This document shows, one piece after another, positions 8,183 through 16,272 of a stretch of DNA of 64,000 bases; position 1 is the first letter of the stretch, and the number at the start of each line of letters is the position of its first letter. The notes under the pieces were generated by a model. It had not been told where the DNA came from. It did no database searches and worked only from the letters and a program-made list of their open reading frames with translations. The translations under genes were made by a program, and so were the position numbers. The stretch spans positions 14,664-78,663 of the forward strand of contig JBHELD010000014.1 in the NCBI GenBank assembly GCA_046263255.1, given 5' to 3'. The stretch comes from JALZEG01 sp046263255 (GTDB lineage: Bacteria; Actinomycetota; CADDZG01; WHSQ01).

Positions 8183-9009
8183 GGCTCGGGATCGACTGCT
8201 CGCAGCATCAGCTGACGTGGGACGAGCTCGCGGGGCGCGTGCGCTTCGCCGAGGAGGCCGGGTTCGACGGCGCCTGGGTCTTCGACCACTTCAAGGCGTT
8301 GTACGGCGACCCGTCGGGACCTTGCTTCGAGGCGTGGACGGTGCTCGCGGCGCTGGGCGCGGCGACCTCGCGGATCAGGCTCGGCGCGCTCGTGACCGGC
8401 GTCACGTACCGCCACCCGTCGATCCTCGCCACCGAGGCCGTGACGGTGGACCACGTGTCGAACGGGCGGCTCGAGCTGTCGCTCGGCGCGGCATGGTTCG
8501 AGACGGAGCACCGGGAGCTGGGCATCGACTTCCCTCCCGCGGGAGAGCGCGGGCGGCGGCTCGAGGAGGCGCTGCAGGTCGTGAAGCTGCTGATGACGCA
8601 GGACGGGGCGTCGTTCGACGGCCGCTACTACCGGCTGGAGAACGCGTCGTACCACCCGAGGCCCGTGCAGCAGCCGCACCCGCCGCTGTGGATCGGTGCC
8701 GGGGGCGAGAAGGTCATGCTCCCGATCGCCGGGAGGCACGCGGACGTGTGGCACGGGTTCGGCCGCGCGGCGGAGCTCGCGCGCAAGTGGCGGATCGTCG
8801 CGGACGCCGCCGCGGCGGCCGGGCGCGATCCCTCCGCGATCACGCGCTCGACGAGCCTGTCGATCTCGGAGCCGTGGGACGAGGTGAAGGCGGCGGCGGC
8901 GGCTCTGCGCGACGCGGGCATCGGATACGTGGTCGTCAGCTGGCCGTCCGAGGGCCGCGGCCGGGTGGAGGAGTTCCTGGAGAAGGTGGGGCCGGAGCTG
9001 GCCGGCTAG
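8179..9009 (+). CDS. LLM-class F420-dependent oxidoreductase
   Basis: A 276-residue TIM-barrel protein of the bacterial-luciferase-like superfamily. Seen: the N-terminal strand MRLGIDCSQ, the FDGAWVFDHF turn, the TSRIRLGALVTGVTYRHPS block, NGRLELSLGAAWFETEHRELG, and the PLWIGAGGEK cofactor loop. Actinobacterial members with these blocks usually use coenzyme F420 rather than FMN, and cofC elsewhere in this window shows that F420 is made. The substrate is unknown. It starts at a GTG in a GTGA overlap with the hydrolase and ends 4 nt inside the convergent methyltransferase gene. Confidence 0.87.
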   Translation: MRLGIDCSQHQLTWDELAGRVRFAEEAGFDGAWVFDHFKALYGDPSGPCFEAWTVLAALGAATSRIRLGALVTGVTYRHPSILATEAVTVDHVSNGRLELSLGAAWFETEHRELGIDFPPAGERGRRLEEALQVVKLLMTQDGASFDGRYYRLENASYHPRPVQQPHPPLWIGAGGEKVMLPIAGRHADVWHGFGRAAELARKWRIVADAAAAAGRDPSAITRSTSLSISEPWDEVKAAAAALRDAGIGYVVVSWPSEGRGRVEEFLEKVGPELAG

Positions 9010-9821
9010 GGTTTCGCCGGCTCGATGCGGCCCCGGCGGGCTTCGTAGATCAGGACCCCCGCCGCCACCGCGAGGTTCAGCGACGAAGCCGCACCCGCTT
9101 GCGGGATCCGCACCGTCAGGTCCGCGTCGTGCAGCACCGCCTCCGCCAAGCCCGTCGCCTCGCTGCCGAACAGAAGCACGCATCGCTCCGGGAAAGCGGC
9201 GTCCCAGTGCGCGGCCTTGCCGCGCGCGGACGTCGCCACCACCGGCAGCCCCCCGTCCCGCGCCCACGCGAGCAGCTCGTCCAGCGAAGCCGTGACCACC
9301 GGGGTCGAGAAGACCGTGCCCATCGAGGCCTTGACCGCCGCGGGGTGCCACGCGTCCGCGGACTCGCCTGCGACCACGACGCCGGCCGCCCCCGCGGCAT
9401 CCGCCGTTCGGACGATCGTCCCGAGGTTCCCGGGATTGCCCACCTCGTGCAGTCCCACGACGAGCGACGAGGCATCGACCGTCAGGTCCCGCAGCCCCCG
9501 CCGCGGCGTCTGCACGACCGCGCCGAGACCCGCGGGGTGCTCGCGCTCTGCCACGGCGGCGAAGGCGTCCGCCGTCAGCGCCGCGACGCGGACGCCGCGC
9601 GCAGGCAGGCCGGCCACGAGGTCGCGCGCCCCCGCGCTCGTCAGGAGGTCCGGCGCCGTGACGACGATCTCGACGCGGGCGTCCGACTCGAGCGCCTGCC
9701 AGACCACCGCTATCCCCTCGACGAACAGCGCTCCCTCTGCGTCGCGGTGCTTGCGCTGCCGGAGCTTGCGGATGCGCCTGAGGAGCGGGTTGGCGGGGCT
9801 GGAGATCAGCTCCGGGGGCAT
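9006..9821 (-). CDS. TrmH/SpoU-family RNA 2'-O-ribose methyltransferase
   Basis: A 271-residue SPOUT enzyme that probably methylates a ribose in rRNA or tRNA. The N-terminal substrate-binding domain (SSPANPLLRRIRKLRQRKHR, ALFVEGIAVV) is typical of the RlmB/TsnR-like group. The knotted C-terminal domain has motif 1 GLHEVGNPGNLGTIVRTADA, motif 2 LFGSEATGL and motif 3 IPQAGAASSLNLAVAAGV, the last with Ala-Ala-Ser where many members have MxG(S)SLN. The exact target cannot be read. It is followed at 5 nt spacing, in transcription order, after the DUF3151 gene. Confidence 0.88.
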   Translation of the reverse strand: MPPELISSPANPLLRRIRKLRQRKHRDAEGALFVEGIAVVWQALESDARVEIVVTAPDLLTSAGARDLVAGLPARGVRVAALTADAFAAVAEREHPAGLGAVVQTPRRGLRDLTVDASSLVVGLHEVGNPGNLGTIVRTADAAGAAGVVVAGESADAWHPAAVKASMGTVFSTPVVTASLDELLAWARDGGLPVVATSARGKAAHWDAAFPERCVLLFGSEATGLAEAVLHDADLTVRIPQAGAASSLNLAVAAGVLIYEARRGRIEPAKP

Positions 9822-9825
9822 CTCG

Positions 9826-10230
9826 CTACGGAGCGTCCGGCGAGAGCTGCCTCAGGAACTCCTCGCACCGCGTCGCCTCGTCCGACTCGCCGACCGCCTC
9901 GGCGGCCTTAGCCAGCCCCGCAAGCGATCGCAGGAAACCGCGGTTGCCTTCGTGCGACCACGGGACGACGCCGCTCCCCTTCCAGCCGGCCTTGTGCACG
10001 CCGTCGAGCCCGCGGTGGTAGCCGACTCGGAAGTACGCGTACGCGTCGACGTATCGCCGCGTCGCGAGCGCGTCCTCGCCCAGGACGGCCCACGCGGTCA
10101 GACATGCCGGCCACGCGCTCGCGACCTCCGCCGCGACGGCCGGATCGGTGGTGGAACCGAGCTCTTGGAGCGAGCCCGGCGGCTCCTCCAGGAGGATCTT
10201 CGCCGGCTCGCTTATCGGGATGGGCGCCAT
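9826..10230 (-). CDS. DUF3151 family protein
   Basis: A 134-residue protein of an actinobacterial family of unknown function (mycobacterial relatives exist). Characteristic blocks are the helical core ACLTAWAVLGEDALATRRYV, the DAYAYFRVGYHRGLDGVHKAGW stretch and the VPWSHEGNRGFLRSL motif near the C-terminus. It is soluble with no cysteine cluster. The ATG at 10230 is used, and the stop lies 5 nt before the methyltransferase start, so the two are probably co-transcribed. Confidence 0.85.
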   Translation of the reverse strand: MAPIPISEPAKILLEEPPGSLQELGSTTDPAVAAEVASAWPACLTAWAVLGEDALATRRYVDAYAYFRVGYHRGLDGVHKAGWKGSGVVPWSHEGNRGFLRSLAGLAKAAEAVGESDEATRCEEFLRQLSPDAP

Positions 10231-10279
10231 GGGGGCATCGTAAAGGTCCCGCGCCCGGGGACCTGCGACCGAGCGATCG

Positions 10280-10474
10280 CTAGGCTTCGGCGGCCGCCCG
10301 CAGCTTCGCCCACTCGAGGACGCGCTCGGCGTCGAGGGGCGAGTCGAGCCAGTCCTGGACGCAGCTCTGGAAACGCTTCACCGCCGCCTGCAGCTTCACC
10401 TCGGCGGTTGCACCGAGCAGGGCCAACGCCGCGATATCGACGGGAGTGGCCGGGGCTGCGTGTGCATTCGTCAC
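10280..10474 (-). CDS. Small helical hypothetical protein, 64 aa
   Basis: Function not recognised. The GTG start at 10474 has a good ribosome-binding site (GGAAGGGG, 7 nt upstream), which argues for a real small gene. The sequence is Ala-rich and helical (ALLGATAEVKLQAAVKRFQS) with a single cysteine. It lies 49 nt upstream of the DUF3151 gene on the same strand. Confidence 0.55.
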   Translation of the reverse strand: MTNAHAAPATPVDIAALALLGATAEVKLQAAVKRFQSCVQDWLDSPLDAERVLEWAKLRAAAEA

Positions 10475-10620
10475 GGTGATCCCCTTCCAATCGGTGCGCG
10501 AAAAGCGACTCGACTATTGAATAGTGGGACGTCCCGTAGATATCGGACAATACGTAATAGGTCCTAGAACGCTCGCGTGCGCGCCGGGCGTCCGCCGGCC
10601 CGAAGAACTACTGTCACACC

Positions 10621-11364
10621 GTGGAGACGGGTCACCGCGGAGTCTGGGTCGTCGTCGGGGTCGCGCTCGCCGCGGCGGCCGGCTCCAACGTCGCGCAGAG
10701 CTCGCCCACGCCGCAGTGTCACGGCCACCAGCAGACCACCCGCAGCTCCTGGGGCGACGACACGATCCGTGGCACCTCGGGCCGTGACGTGATCGCCGCG
10801 CGCGGCGGCGACGACGTCGTCTACGCCGGCCGCGGGCGGGACCTCATCTGCGGCCACGCGGGCGACGACCTCATCTTCGACGGTGGCGGCAGAGACCGCG
10901 TGTGGGGCGGCCGGGGCCGGGACCGCTTGGAGCAGCGGTACATCGGGGGCGGCAACTCGCTCGACGGCGGGCGGGGACGCGACGTGCTCAGCTACGCCAC
11001 GGCGCGGACGGGCGTCGTCGCCCTCCTGGCGGATGGAGAAGCGGACGCCGCGTGCTCGGGCCCCGCCTCCCGCGGAGGCTGCCTCGCCGTGTGGGACCCG
11101 GACTTCCTGGCGGATCTCGAGGCGGTCGCCGGCTCTTCCTATCGCGACACGATCGTGGGCGACGGCGGCGACAACTCGCTGCGCGGCCGCGGGGGCCCGG
11201 ACACGCTGCGAGGCCGGGAGGGCGACGACAGGATCCACGGCCGGCGCGGCCGCGACCTGCTCAACGGCGGCCGCGGGCGCGACGACCTGCGTGGTGGAGC
11301 GGACCGCGATCGCTGCCGCAACGGCGAGCGCTACCGGAGCTGCGAGCGACGCGACCGCGACTAG
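10621..11364 (+). CDS. Exported RTX-repeat (haemolysin-type calcium-binding) protein
   Basis: A 247-residue protein made largely of nonapeptide repeats of the GGxGxDxL kind (RGGDDVVYAGRGRDLICGHAGD, split over several turns), which form a calcium-bound parallel beta-roll. The repeats are unusually Arg-rich. Two blocks of repeats (about 45-105 and 170-245) flank a non-repeat segment holding four cysteines overall. The N-terminus (about residues 5-25) is hydrophobic and signal-peptide-like, so export is probably by Sec rather than the type I systems classical RTX toxins use. The start is GTG at 10621. A second related gene follows on the same strand. Confidence 0.78.
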   Translation: METGHRGVWVVVGVALAAAAGSNVAQSSPTPQCHGHQQTTRSSWGDDTIRGTSGRDVIAARGGDDVVYAGRGRDLICGHAGDDLIFDGGGRDRVWGGRGRDRLEQRYIGGGNSLDGGRGRDVLSYATARTGVVALLADGEADAACSGPASRGGCLAVWDPDFLADLEAVAGSSYRDTIVGDGGDNSLRGRGGPDTLRGREGDDRIHGRRGRDLLNGGRGRDDLRGGADRDRCRNGERYRSCERRDRD

Positions 11365-11371
11365 GGAAGCC

Positions 11372-11400
11372 CGTGCGGCGGGGGGGATTTTAGCCCCGCT
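11372..11400. repeat. Partial duplicate of the tRNA-Leu 3' end (possible att site)
   Basis: Positions 11372-11390 match 13363-13381, the 3' end of the tRNA-Leu gene plus two flanking bases, at 18 of 19 positions (CGTGCGG, then C or T, then seven G and ATTT). The sequence then diverges but can still form a T-arm-like hairpin with 11393-11399. It lies in the same orientation as the tRNA and about 2 kb beyond its 3' end, the geometry left by integrases that use tRNA 3' ends. No integrase gene is visible between the two, so a remnant or chance similarity remains possible. Confidence 0.4.
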
Positions 11401-11556
11401 GAGCATCTGAGCTCGGTGAGGTTGCGCCGGAGCTCCTCGTGCTCGACCGGGATCGAGAAATCCACGAGATCACGGCGCGGGTGTTCAGCTCTGAGCAGAC
11501 GGGAACCCTGCCCCCCGCGATCCTGTGGTTCCAACCCACCAAAGGATCGACAGACG

Positions 11557-12579
11557 ATGAAGATCAAGACCGGTCTCCTGCTGAGCGCCGTCTGCGCGGC
11601 GTTGCTCCCCGCGACCCCTGCGGCTGCCGCCGTCAAGTGCTTCGGCAGGCCCGCGACGATCGTCGGGACGAAACACGACGACCAGATCGAGGGGACCCCC
11701 GGCCGCGACGTGGTCGTCGGGCTCGGCGGCGACGACACGATCAAGGGGCTCGGCGGCGACGACGTCCTCTGCGGCAGCCCGGGCATGGACCGTCTCTTCG
11801 GCGGCTACGGCGACGACCGCATGAACGGAAACCTCGGGATCGACGTCGTCAGTGGCGGCCACCTCGAGGAGGACGGTGCGTCCGGAACCGACGACGGCGA
11901 CGACCTCGCGCGTGGAGGACCCGGCCGCGACTCGTTCGGGATCGGCCGCACAGAGGGGCCCGCGGTCGTCGACCTGGCCAAGGGCACCGGGAGCGCGCCC
12001 GGGACCGGCGAGGACCGCCTCGAGGAGATCGAGGACGTCTATGGCACGCGTGCGGCGGACACGCTCCTAGGGTCGGGCGCGGCGAACATCCTCGACGGCG
12101 GCCCGGGCAACGACCTGATCAAGGGCCGCGGCGGCGACGACTCGCTGACCGGCAGCTACGACATGAGCAATTTCGAGGACGACGACACGATCTACGGTGG
12201 CGACGGCGACGACTACATCACCGGCGAGTACGGCGAGTACGAGGGCGGGAGCGACGTCCTCTACGGCGGGCCGGGCGCTGACCGGATCGCCGGCGAGGCC
12301 CTCTGGTACGTCGACCACGCGTACCCCGACGAGATCCACGGCGGGCCTGGCGACGACGAGATCTACGGCGACAAGATCTTCCCCGACGCCGGCAGCAGCG
12401 AGCTCTCGGAGGACGTGGGCGAGCCCGACGTCATCACCGGCGACGGAGGGGACGACGTCATGTACGGCTTCGCGGGAAACGACACGCTCGACGGCGGACA
12501 CGGGACGGACGTCGCCGAAGGAGGCGAAGGTCACGACCGTTGCGTCGGCTCCGAGGACGCCCGGGAGTGCGAGGAGTGA
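11557..12579 (+). CDS. Secreted RTX-repeat calcium-binding protein
   Basis: A 340-residue protein with a clear Sec signal peptide (MKIKTGLLLSAVCAALLPA, cleavage likely after AAA near residue 25). A chain of GGxGxDxI/L repeats follows (VGLGGDDTIKGLGGDDVL, GGPGNDLIKGRGGDDSL, GGDGDDYITG, GGPGDDEIYG, TGDGGDDVMYG). The repeats are strongly acidic, unlike the Arg-rich upstream paralogue. A few longer inserts between repeats carry further Asp and Glu. ATG 11557 is preceded by AAAGGA 10 nt upstream. A structural or adhesive extracellular calcium-binding role is likely; no catalytic domain is present. Confidence 0.85.
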   Translation: MKIKTGLLLSAVCAALLPATPAAAAVKCFGRPATIVGTKHDDQIEGTPGRDVVVGLGGDDTIKGLGGDDVLCGSPGMDRLFGGYGDDRMNGNLGIDVVSGGHLEEDGASGTDDGDDLARGGPGRDSFGIGRTEGPAVVDLAKGTGSAPGTGEDRLEEIEDVYGTRAADTLLGSGAANILDGGPGNDLIKGRGGDDSLTGSYDMSNFEDDDTIYGGDGDDYITGEYGEYEGGSDVLYGGPGADRIAGEALWYVDHAYPDEIHGGPGDDEIYGDKIFPDAGSSELSEDVGEPDVITGDGGDDVMYGFAGNDTLDGGHGTDVAEGGEGHDRCVGSEDARECEE

Positions 12580-12668
12580 GGCGGCCGTAGCACCTGTGCG
12601 CGCGCTTCTGCTGAAGGTGCGAAGGCGGTTCGGCACCTCTGCGGCAGGGGGCCGATCTCACACGGACG

Positions 12669-13136
12669 TCAGCGGGGCTTGTCGGCATACTGCACCATGA
12701 TCTCGACCGGATCCTGGCCGCACGAGACCACCGTGACGCCCCCGCGCACGCCGCGCCGGTCCAGGAGAACGGTGCTGTAGCGCCCGGTCGGGTCGCTTCC
12801 GCTAGAGCGGTTGCCGGTCGACCATCCCTCCTCGGCCAGCTTGTCCTCGTAGAGCTCCTTCGCTTCGCGGTGACTGCCGTCGAAAGACAATCGAACCTTT
12901 TCGAAGCGACCCTCCCGAACCCATCCCTGCGGCTGGGCGCCGGAGAGGACCGGAAAACCCCGCGGGAGCTGGTCTTCGTAGGCGCTCTCGGTCCTTCGGA
13001 GCGTTTCCAACTCGTCGCAGCTTCGTTCCACGTAGGGGTTTAGCCATGCCTCGCCCGGGATCGGCCGTTGGGGTGCTCCGTCGGCTCCGCAACCGACGAG
13101 AACGATCAGCGCGACCACTGTCACGGGTACCCGCAT
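12669..13136 (-). CDS. Putative lipoprotein, unknown function
   Basis: A 155-residue protein with a short signal peptide and the lipobox VLVGC (Cys16), so it is predicted to be lipid-anchored at the cell surface. The mature part has four cysteines or fewer and a compact alpha+beta appearance (SREAKELYEDKLAEEGWSTG, STVLLDRRGVRGGVTVVSCG). No family is recognised. It lies between the RTX genes and tRNA-Leu, on the opposite strand to the RTX genes, with 89 nt to the end of the second one. Confidence 0.7.
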   Translation of the reverse strand: MRVPVTVVALIVLVGCGADGAPQRPIPGEAWLNPYVERSCDELETLRRTESAYEDQLPRGFPVLSGAQPQGWVREGRFEKVRLSFDGSHREAKELYEDKLAEEGWSTGNRSSGSDPTGRYSTVLLDRRGVRGGVTVVSCGQDPVEIMVQYADKPR

Positions 13137-13364
13137 GCATCAAGACGTTCGCCGGGTTGGGCGGTGTGTCCTGGCGGAGGTTCGGCGCCTCTGGCGCCGT
13201 CCAAGATGGCGCTCCCTCCGCCTCCCGGGGTCGCCGACGCCGTTGCCTCCTGGAGGGGAGGTGCACCGTGAGCGGCGAGCTTGGCTCGACGTTCGTTGGC
13301 AGATTGCTGGCAGCGGGCCGCCGACGCTCTCCGTAAACTGCCCTCTGACCTGCGGATGCTCTCG

Positions 13365-13447
13365 TGCGGTGGGGGGGATTTGAACCCCCACACCCTTGCG
13401 GGCACCAGCCCCTCAAGCTGGCGTGTCTACCGTTCCACCACCACCGC
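13365..13447 (-). tRNA. tRNA-Leu (anticodon GAG)
   Basis: An 83-nt class II tRNA. The acceptor stem GCGGTGG pairs with CCACCGC, with discriminator A. The D-arm has the leucine-type GGTAGACACG. The anticodon stem CCAGC/GCTGG encloses TTGAGGG, giving anticodon GAG, which reads CUC and CUU. A long variable arm (GCCCGCAAGGGTG) and a T-arm GGGGG-TTCAAAT-CCCCC complete it. CCA is not encoded. A TATAAT box lies about 50 nt upstream, and a partial copy of its 3' end occurs at 11372. Confidence 0.95.
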
Positions 13448-13496
13448 CCGATGCGAAGGCCCCCGATCGCTCCGAAAGGAACGGGGCCGGAAGAGA

Positions 13497-13525
13497 ATTA
13501 TAGGCGCCGGGGCGCGCCCTGAACG
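13497..13525 (-). promoter_or_regulatory. Probable promoter of tRNA-Leu
   Basis: On the minus strand a perfect TATAAT is at 13502-13497, 49 nt before the tRNA 5' end. A weak -35 candidate (CGTTCA) lies about 17 nt further upstream. A perfect -10 box is rare in this GC-rich window, which makes a stable-RNA promoter credible. Confidence 0.5.
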
Positions 13526-13712
13526 CTCCGTCGCTGGTGGCCTCCTTCTCTCCTCTTCGGTCTGAGCTCGAAACGATGTCGCTCGCACATCGGTTTCCTC
13601 GCCGCCAGTCAACCTCGAACCCCCGCGGCGCCGCGTGCGGCCCATACTGTTCGACCGGCCGTCCGTCACTCGTCGTCGGGTGAAAGTGAGACCGAGGGAA
13701 TTCGGAGAGCCT

Positions 13713-14147
13713 CTAGCTCGGCGAGACGTTGAAGAGGTCGCACATGCGCGTGTCGTCACTGATCTGTGACGACTCGCCCGAGTTGTTTCCCCCGTATCGC
13801 GCCCTCGGCGCCCGCCACTTCATGACGCACTCTATGTGCGTTCCACGCGGCCCCCGAGCTTTGAGGGCCAGCTCCGCGTCTGCGGGAGCGGTCATCTCTT
13901 GACTCGTCCACGGCGCGTCGACCAGTCGCCGGACCTCCCGGCCGGCGCCGTTGACGAAGGTGACCTCGATACCTCGACCGTTGCCCCGCAGCCGATACAC
14001 GAAGAAGTGATCACGAGCGCGTGCATTCGCCGTCGGCCGTCGCGAGATCGGCGGGGTCGCGGACGGAGGAGGCGCAGCCGTCTCGCCCGCGCCGTCACAC
14101 GCCGCCAGAAAGCTCAGGACGAGACACAGTGTCAGGTGACGGCGCAC
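13713..14147 (-). CDS. MmpS-like lipoprotein
   Basis: A 144-residue protein with a signal peptide and lipobox FLAAC (Cys17). The mature domain reads FFVYRLRGNG, then VTFVNGAGREVRRLVDAPW, then ELALKARGPRGTHIECVMKW and a final Cys (MCDLF). This order of strands, with a central APW and one Cys in a CxxxW strand and another near the end, resembles the MmpS/transport-accessory fold of mycobacteria. The likeness is by eye only. No MmpL-type transporter is next to it. Confidence 0.6.
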   Translation of the reverse strand: MRRHLTLCLVLSFLAACDGAGETAAPPPSATPPISRRPTANARARDHFFVYRLRGNGRGIEVTFVNGAGREVRRLVDAPWTSQEMTAPADAELALKARGPRGTHIECVMKWRAPRARYGGNNSGESSQISDDTRMCDLFNVSPS

Positions 14148-14286
14148 GACTCAGGATCGCGCCGTGCTTCCAGCACGTCTACGTCAGGCGCCTCCGAAGG
14201 TGGAGGTCCTGCCCGCTCTCGCCGCGGCGCGCTTTCGTCACAGGACCGATCGCCGGGCGCGGAAGGTCGTCGTCACCATCCCCGCG

Positions 14287-15963
14287 TTACTCCGGCCGCT
14301 CTCGCAGCGAGACCTCCACCGCGTCGAAGCCCCCCATGACGTCGAACTCGATCTCTTCCACCCACGGCTGCGCGACCCAATGCGTCACGAACGAGCCGAT
14401 GGGCACTACGGGAAGCTCTCGCAGGATCGCCTTCTCGGCCTGGATGTACGTCTGGACGCGCACGGCCTCCTTCTCCGTCCGCCGCGCCCTCGCCAGCAGC
14501 GCATCCACCCTCGGCGACTCGAAGCCCGAGTGGTTGTCGGGTGAGTCGGACTCGAACAGCCCGGAGAGGAACATGTCGGCCTCGGGATACTCCGCGATCC
14601 ACCCGAGCCGGTACGCGGACTGCCGGCCGTCGCGCAGCAGGCGCAGGTACCGAGGGAACCCATACCCCTTGATCGACACCTCGAGCCCCACCGCTTCGAG
14701 GTTCCGCTTGACGAGCCGCGCCACCTGCCCGTGCGGGTCTTCCCTGTTGAACTGCAGCGACACGCGCCGCGCCTTCTGCGGGACGGGGCGCAGAAAACGC
14801 TTCGCGACCTCGGGCGAATAGCGGCACAGCGTCACGCAGACGTTCTCGTGGAAGCCCGGCATCCCCGTGGGGACGATGCCGCGCGGGAGCTGCATGTTCC
14901 CCTTGTAGACGGACTCCGCGATCTCGCGCCGGTCGATCGCGCGGCTGATCGCCTTGCGGATGCGGACGCCGTCCAGCTCCTCCGAGCGCAGGTTCAGCCC
15001 GAAGTAGTAGCCGGCGAGGAACGGGCGGTAGCCGTCCTCGCCGAACCGCTCCCGCGCCGCCTCGAACTGGCCCGAGGGCACCTCGGCCACGTCGATCCGC
15101 TCGTCGACGAACAGGGGCCACGACGCCGCCGCGTCGGGGGCCGGGACGAACCGGACGCCGTCGAGGCTCGGCGTCTCGACGAAGCCGGGGAAGTCCTCGA
15201 GGATCACCGGCTCCCCCGGCACCCACGGCGTCGCCATCTGGAAGGGGCCGTTCCCGACCGGCGACGAGAGGAACGAGTCGTAATCCCTCACGGACGCGGC
15301 CGGCAGCGGGACGAGCCCCGGGTGCGTGAGGACCGCGGGGAACCCGTGGAACGGTTCCGACAGCGTGACCCGCAGCGTCAGCTCGTCGGCGACCTCGAGC
15401 CCGGCGAGATGGTCGGACTCGCCGAGCGAGTTGACCTCCTGGAAGCCCTCGACCCGCTCGAGCGTGTAGGCGAGGTCCGAGGCGTTCGTCTTCTTCGCGA
15501 TGCGGTCGAAGGCGAAGCGGAAGTCCGTCGCGCGCACCGGCGAGCCGTCGTGGAACGTCATCCCCTGGCGCAGCCGGAACGTGTAGACCCGGCCCCCGCC
15601 GGACACGCTCCACGACTGCGCGGCCGCCGGCACGACCTTCTCCGTCACCGGATCCCAGCGCGTGAGCCCCTCGTACAGCTGCCGTGCGACGAGAACGGAC
15701 CCGGGGTCCTGGATCCGCATCGGGTCGAGCGTCGAAGGCTCCCTGATCGCGACCGTCAGCACGTCGTCGCCGGACGTGAAGCCCCCGGGCTCCGACGGCG
15801 AAGCGCCCTCGTCGAGCGGGGCCGCGGTGGCGCCGGGATCGTCGGTGGACCGGGCCTCCGAGCGGGGGCCCTCGCCGACGTCGTCTCCCCCGGTGCACGC
15901 GGCGAGCAGCAGCGGCGCGGCGACCGACAGGACGGCCGCCCGGGCGGCCCGGCGAAGCCACAT
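14287..15963 (-). CDS. ABC transporter substrate-binding lipoprotein, family 5 (oligopeptide type)
   Basis: A 558-residue extracellular solute-binding protein like DppA/OppA. The signal peptide ends in lipobox LLLAAC (Cys23). A Ser/Glu/Asp-rich linker follows, then the family signature ARQLYEGLTRWDP...AQSWSVSGGGRVYTFRLRQGM (split over residues about 90-135), and the C-terminal lobe with QFNREDPHGQVARLVKRNLE. It probably binds peptides or other oligomers for an ABC importer. No permease or ATPase genes are adjacent, so it is an orphan here. It starts 11 nt after the stop of secG, so the pair may be co-transcribed. Confidence 0.9.
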   Translation of the reverse strand: MWLRRAARAAVLSVAAPLLLAACTGGDDVGEGPRSEARSTDDPGATAAPLDEGASPSEPGGFTSGDDVLTVAIREPSTLDPMRIQDPGSVLVARQLYEGLTRWDPVTEKVVPAAAQSWSVSGGGRVYTFRLRQGMTFHDGSPVRATDFRFAFDRIAKKTNASDLAYTLERVEGFQEVNSLGESDHLAGLEVADELTLRVTLSEPFHGFPAVLTHPGLVPLPAASVRDYDSFLSSPVGNGPFQMATPWVPGEPVILEDFPGFVETPSLDGVRFVPAPDAAASWPLFVDERIDVAEVPSGQFEAARERFGEDGYRPFLAGYYFGLNLRSEELDGVRIRKAISRAIDRREIAESVYKGNMQLPRGIVPTGMPGFHENVCVTLCRYSPEVAKRFLRPVPQKARRVSLQFNREDPHGQVARLVKRNLEAVGLEVSIKGYGFPRYLRLLRDGRQSAYRLGWIAEYPEADMFLSGLFESDSPDNHSGFESPRVDALLARARRTEKEAVRVQTYIQAEKAILRELPVVPIGSFVTHWVAQPWVEEIEFDVMGGFDAVEVSLRERPE

Positions 15964-15974
15964 GAGGGGGATCT

Positions 15975-16202
15975 CTAGGAGAGGCGCATCGCCAGCAGGA
16001 TCGTGGTGCCGGCGAAGACCAGCGCGGTGATGATCGTGATGCGGTCGAGGTTCTTCTCCATGACGGTCGATCCCATCGCCTGGCTCTGCATGCCCCCGCC
16101 GAACATCTCGGAGACCCCCCCGCCGCGCCCGGCGTGGAGCAGCACGAACACGATCAGCGTCACGGCGGCGACCGAGTGGATGACTACGAGCAGCGGGGTC
16201 AT
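15975..16202 (-). CDS. secG: Preprotein translocase subunit SecG
   Basis: A 75-residue membrane protein of the SecYEG channel. Two transmembrane helices (about 4-22 and 52-72) flank the conserved loop GRGGGVSEMFGGGMQSQAMGS. The length and loop are typical. It starts with ATG at 16202. Actinobacterial secG often follows the pgk-tpiA cluster, and here the glycolytic cluster lies 2 kb upstream with a BlaI/BlaR pair between. Confidence 0.92.
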   Translation of the reverse strand: MTPLLVVIHSVAAVTLIVFVLLHAGRGGGVSEMFGGGMQSQAMGSTVMEKNLDRITIITALVFAGTTILLAMRLS

Positions 16203-16272
16203 GGGAGCACCTCTTGGGATCCGTCGGCGATGAGATTGCGGCCACCAAGGGTAGCCGAAACGCCGGTCGAGG

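Noticed and set aside
10742..12560. Repeated GGCGGCGACGAC units as a CRISPR or DNA satellite
   Set aside because: The periodicity is that of RTX nonapeptide codons within two reading frames; there are no spacers or constant direct repeats.
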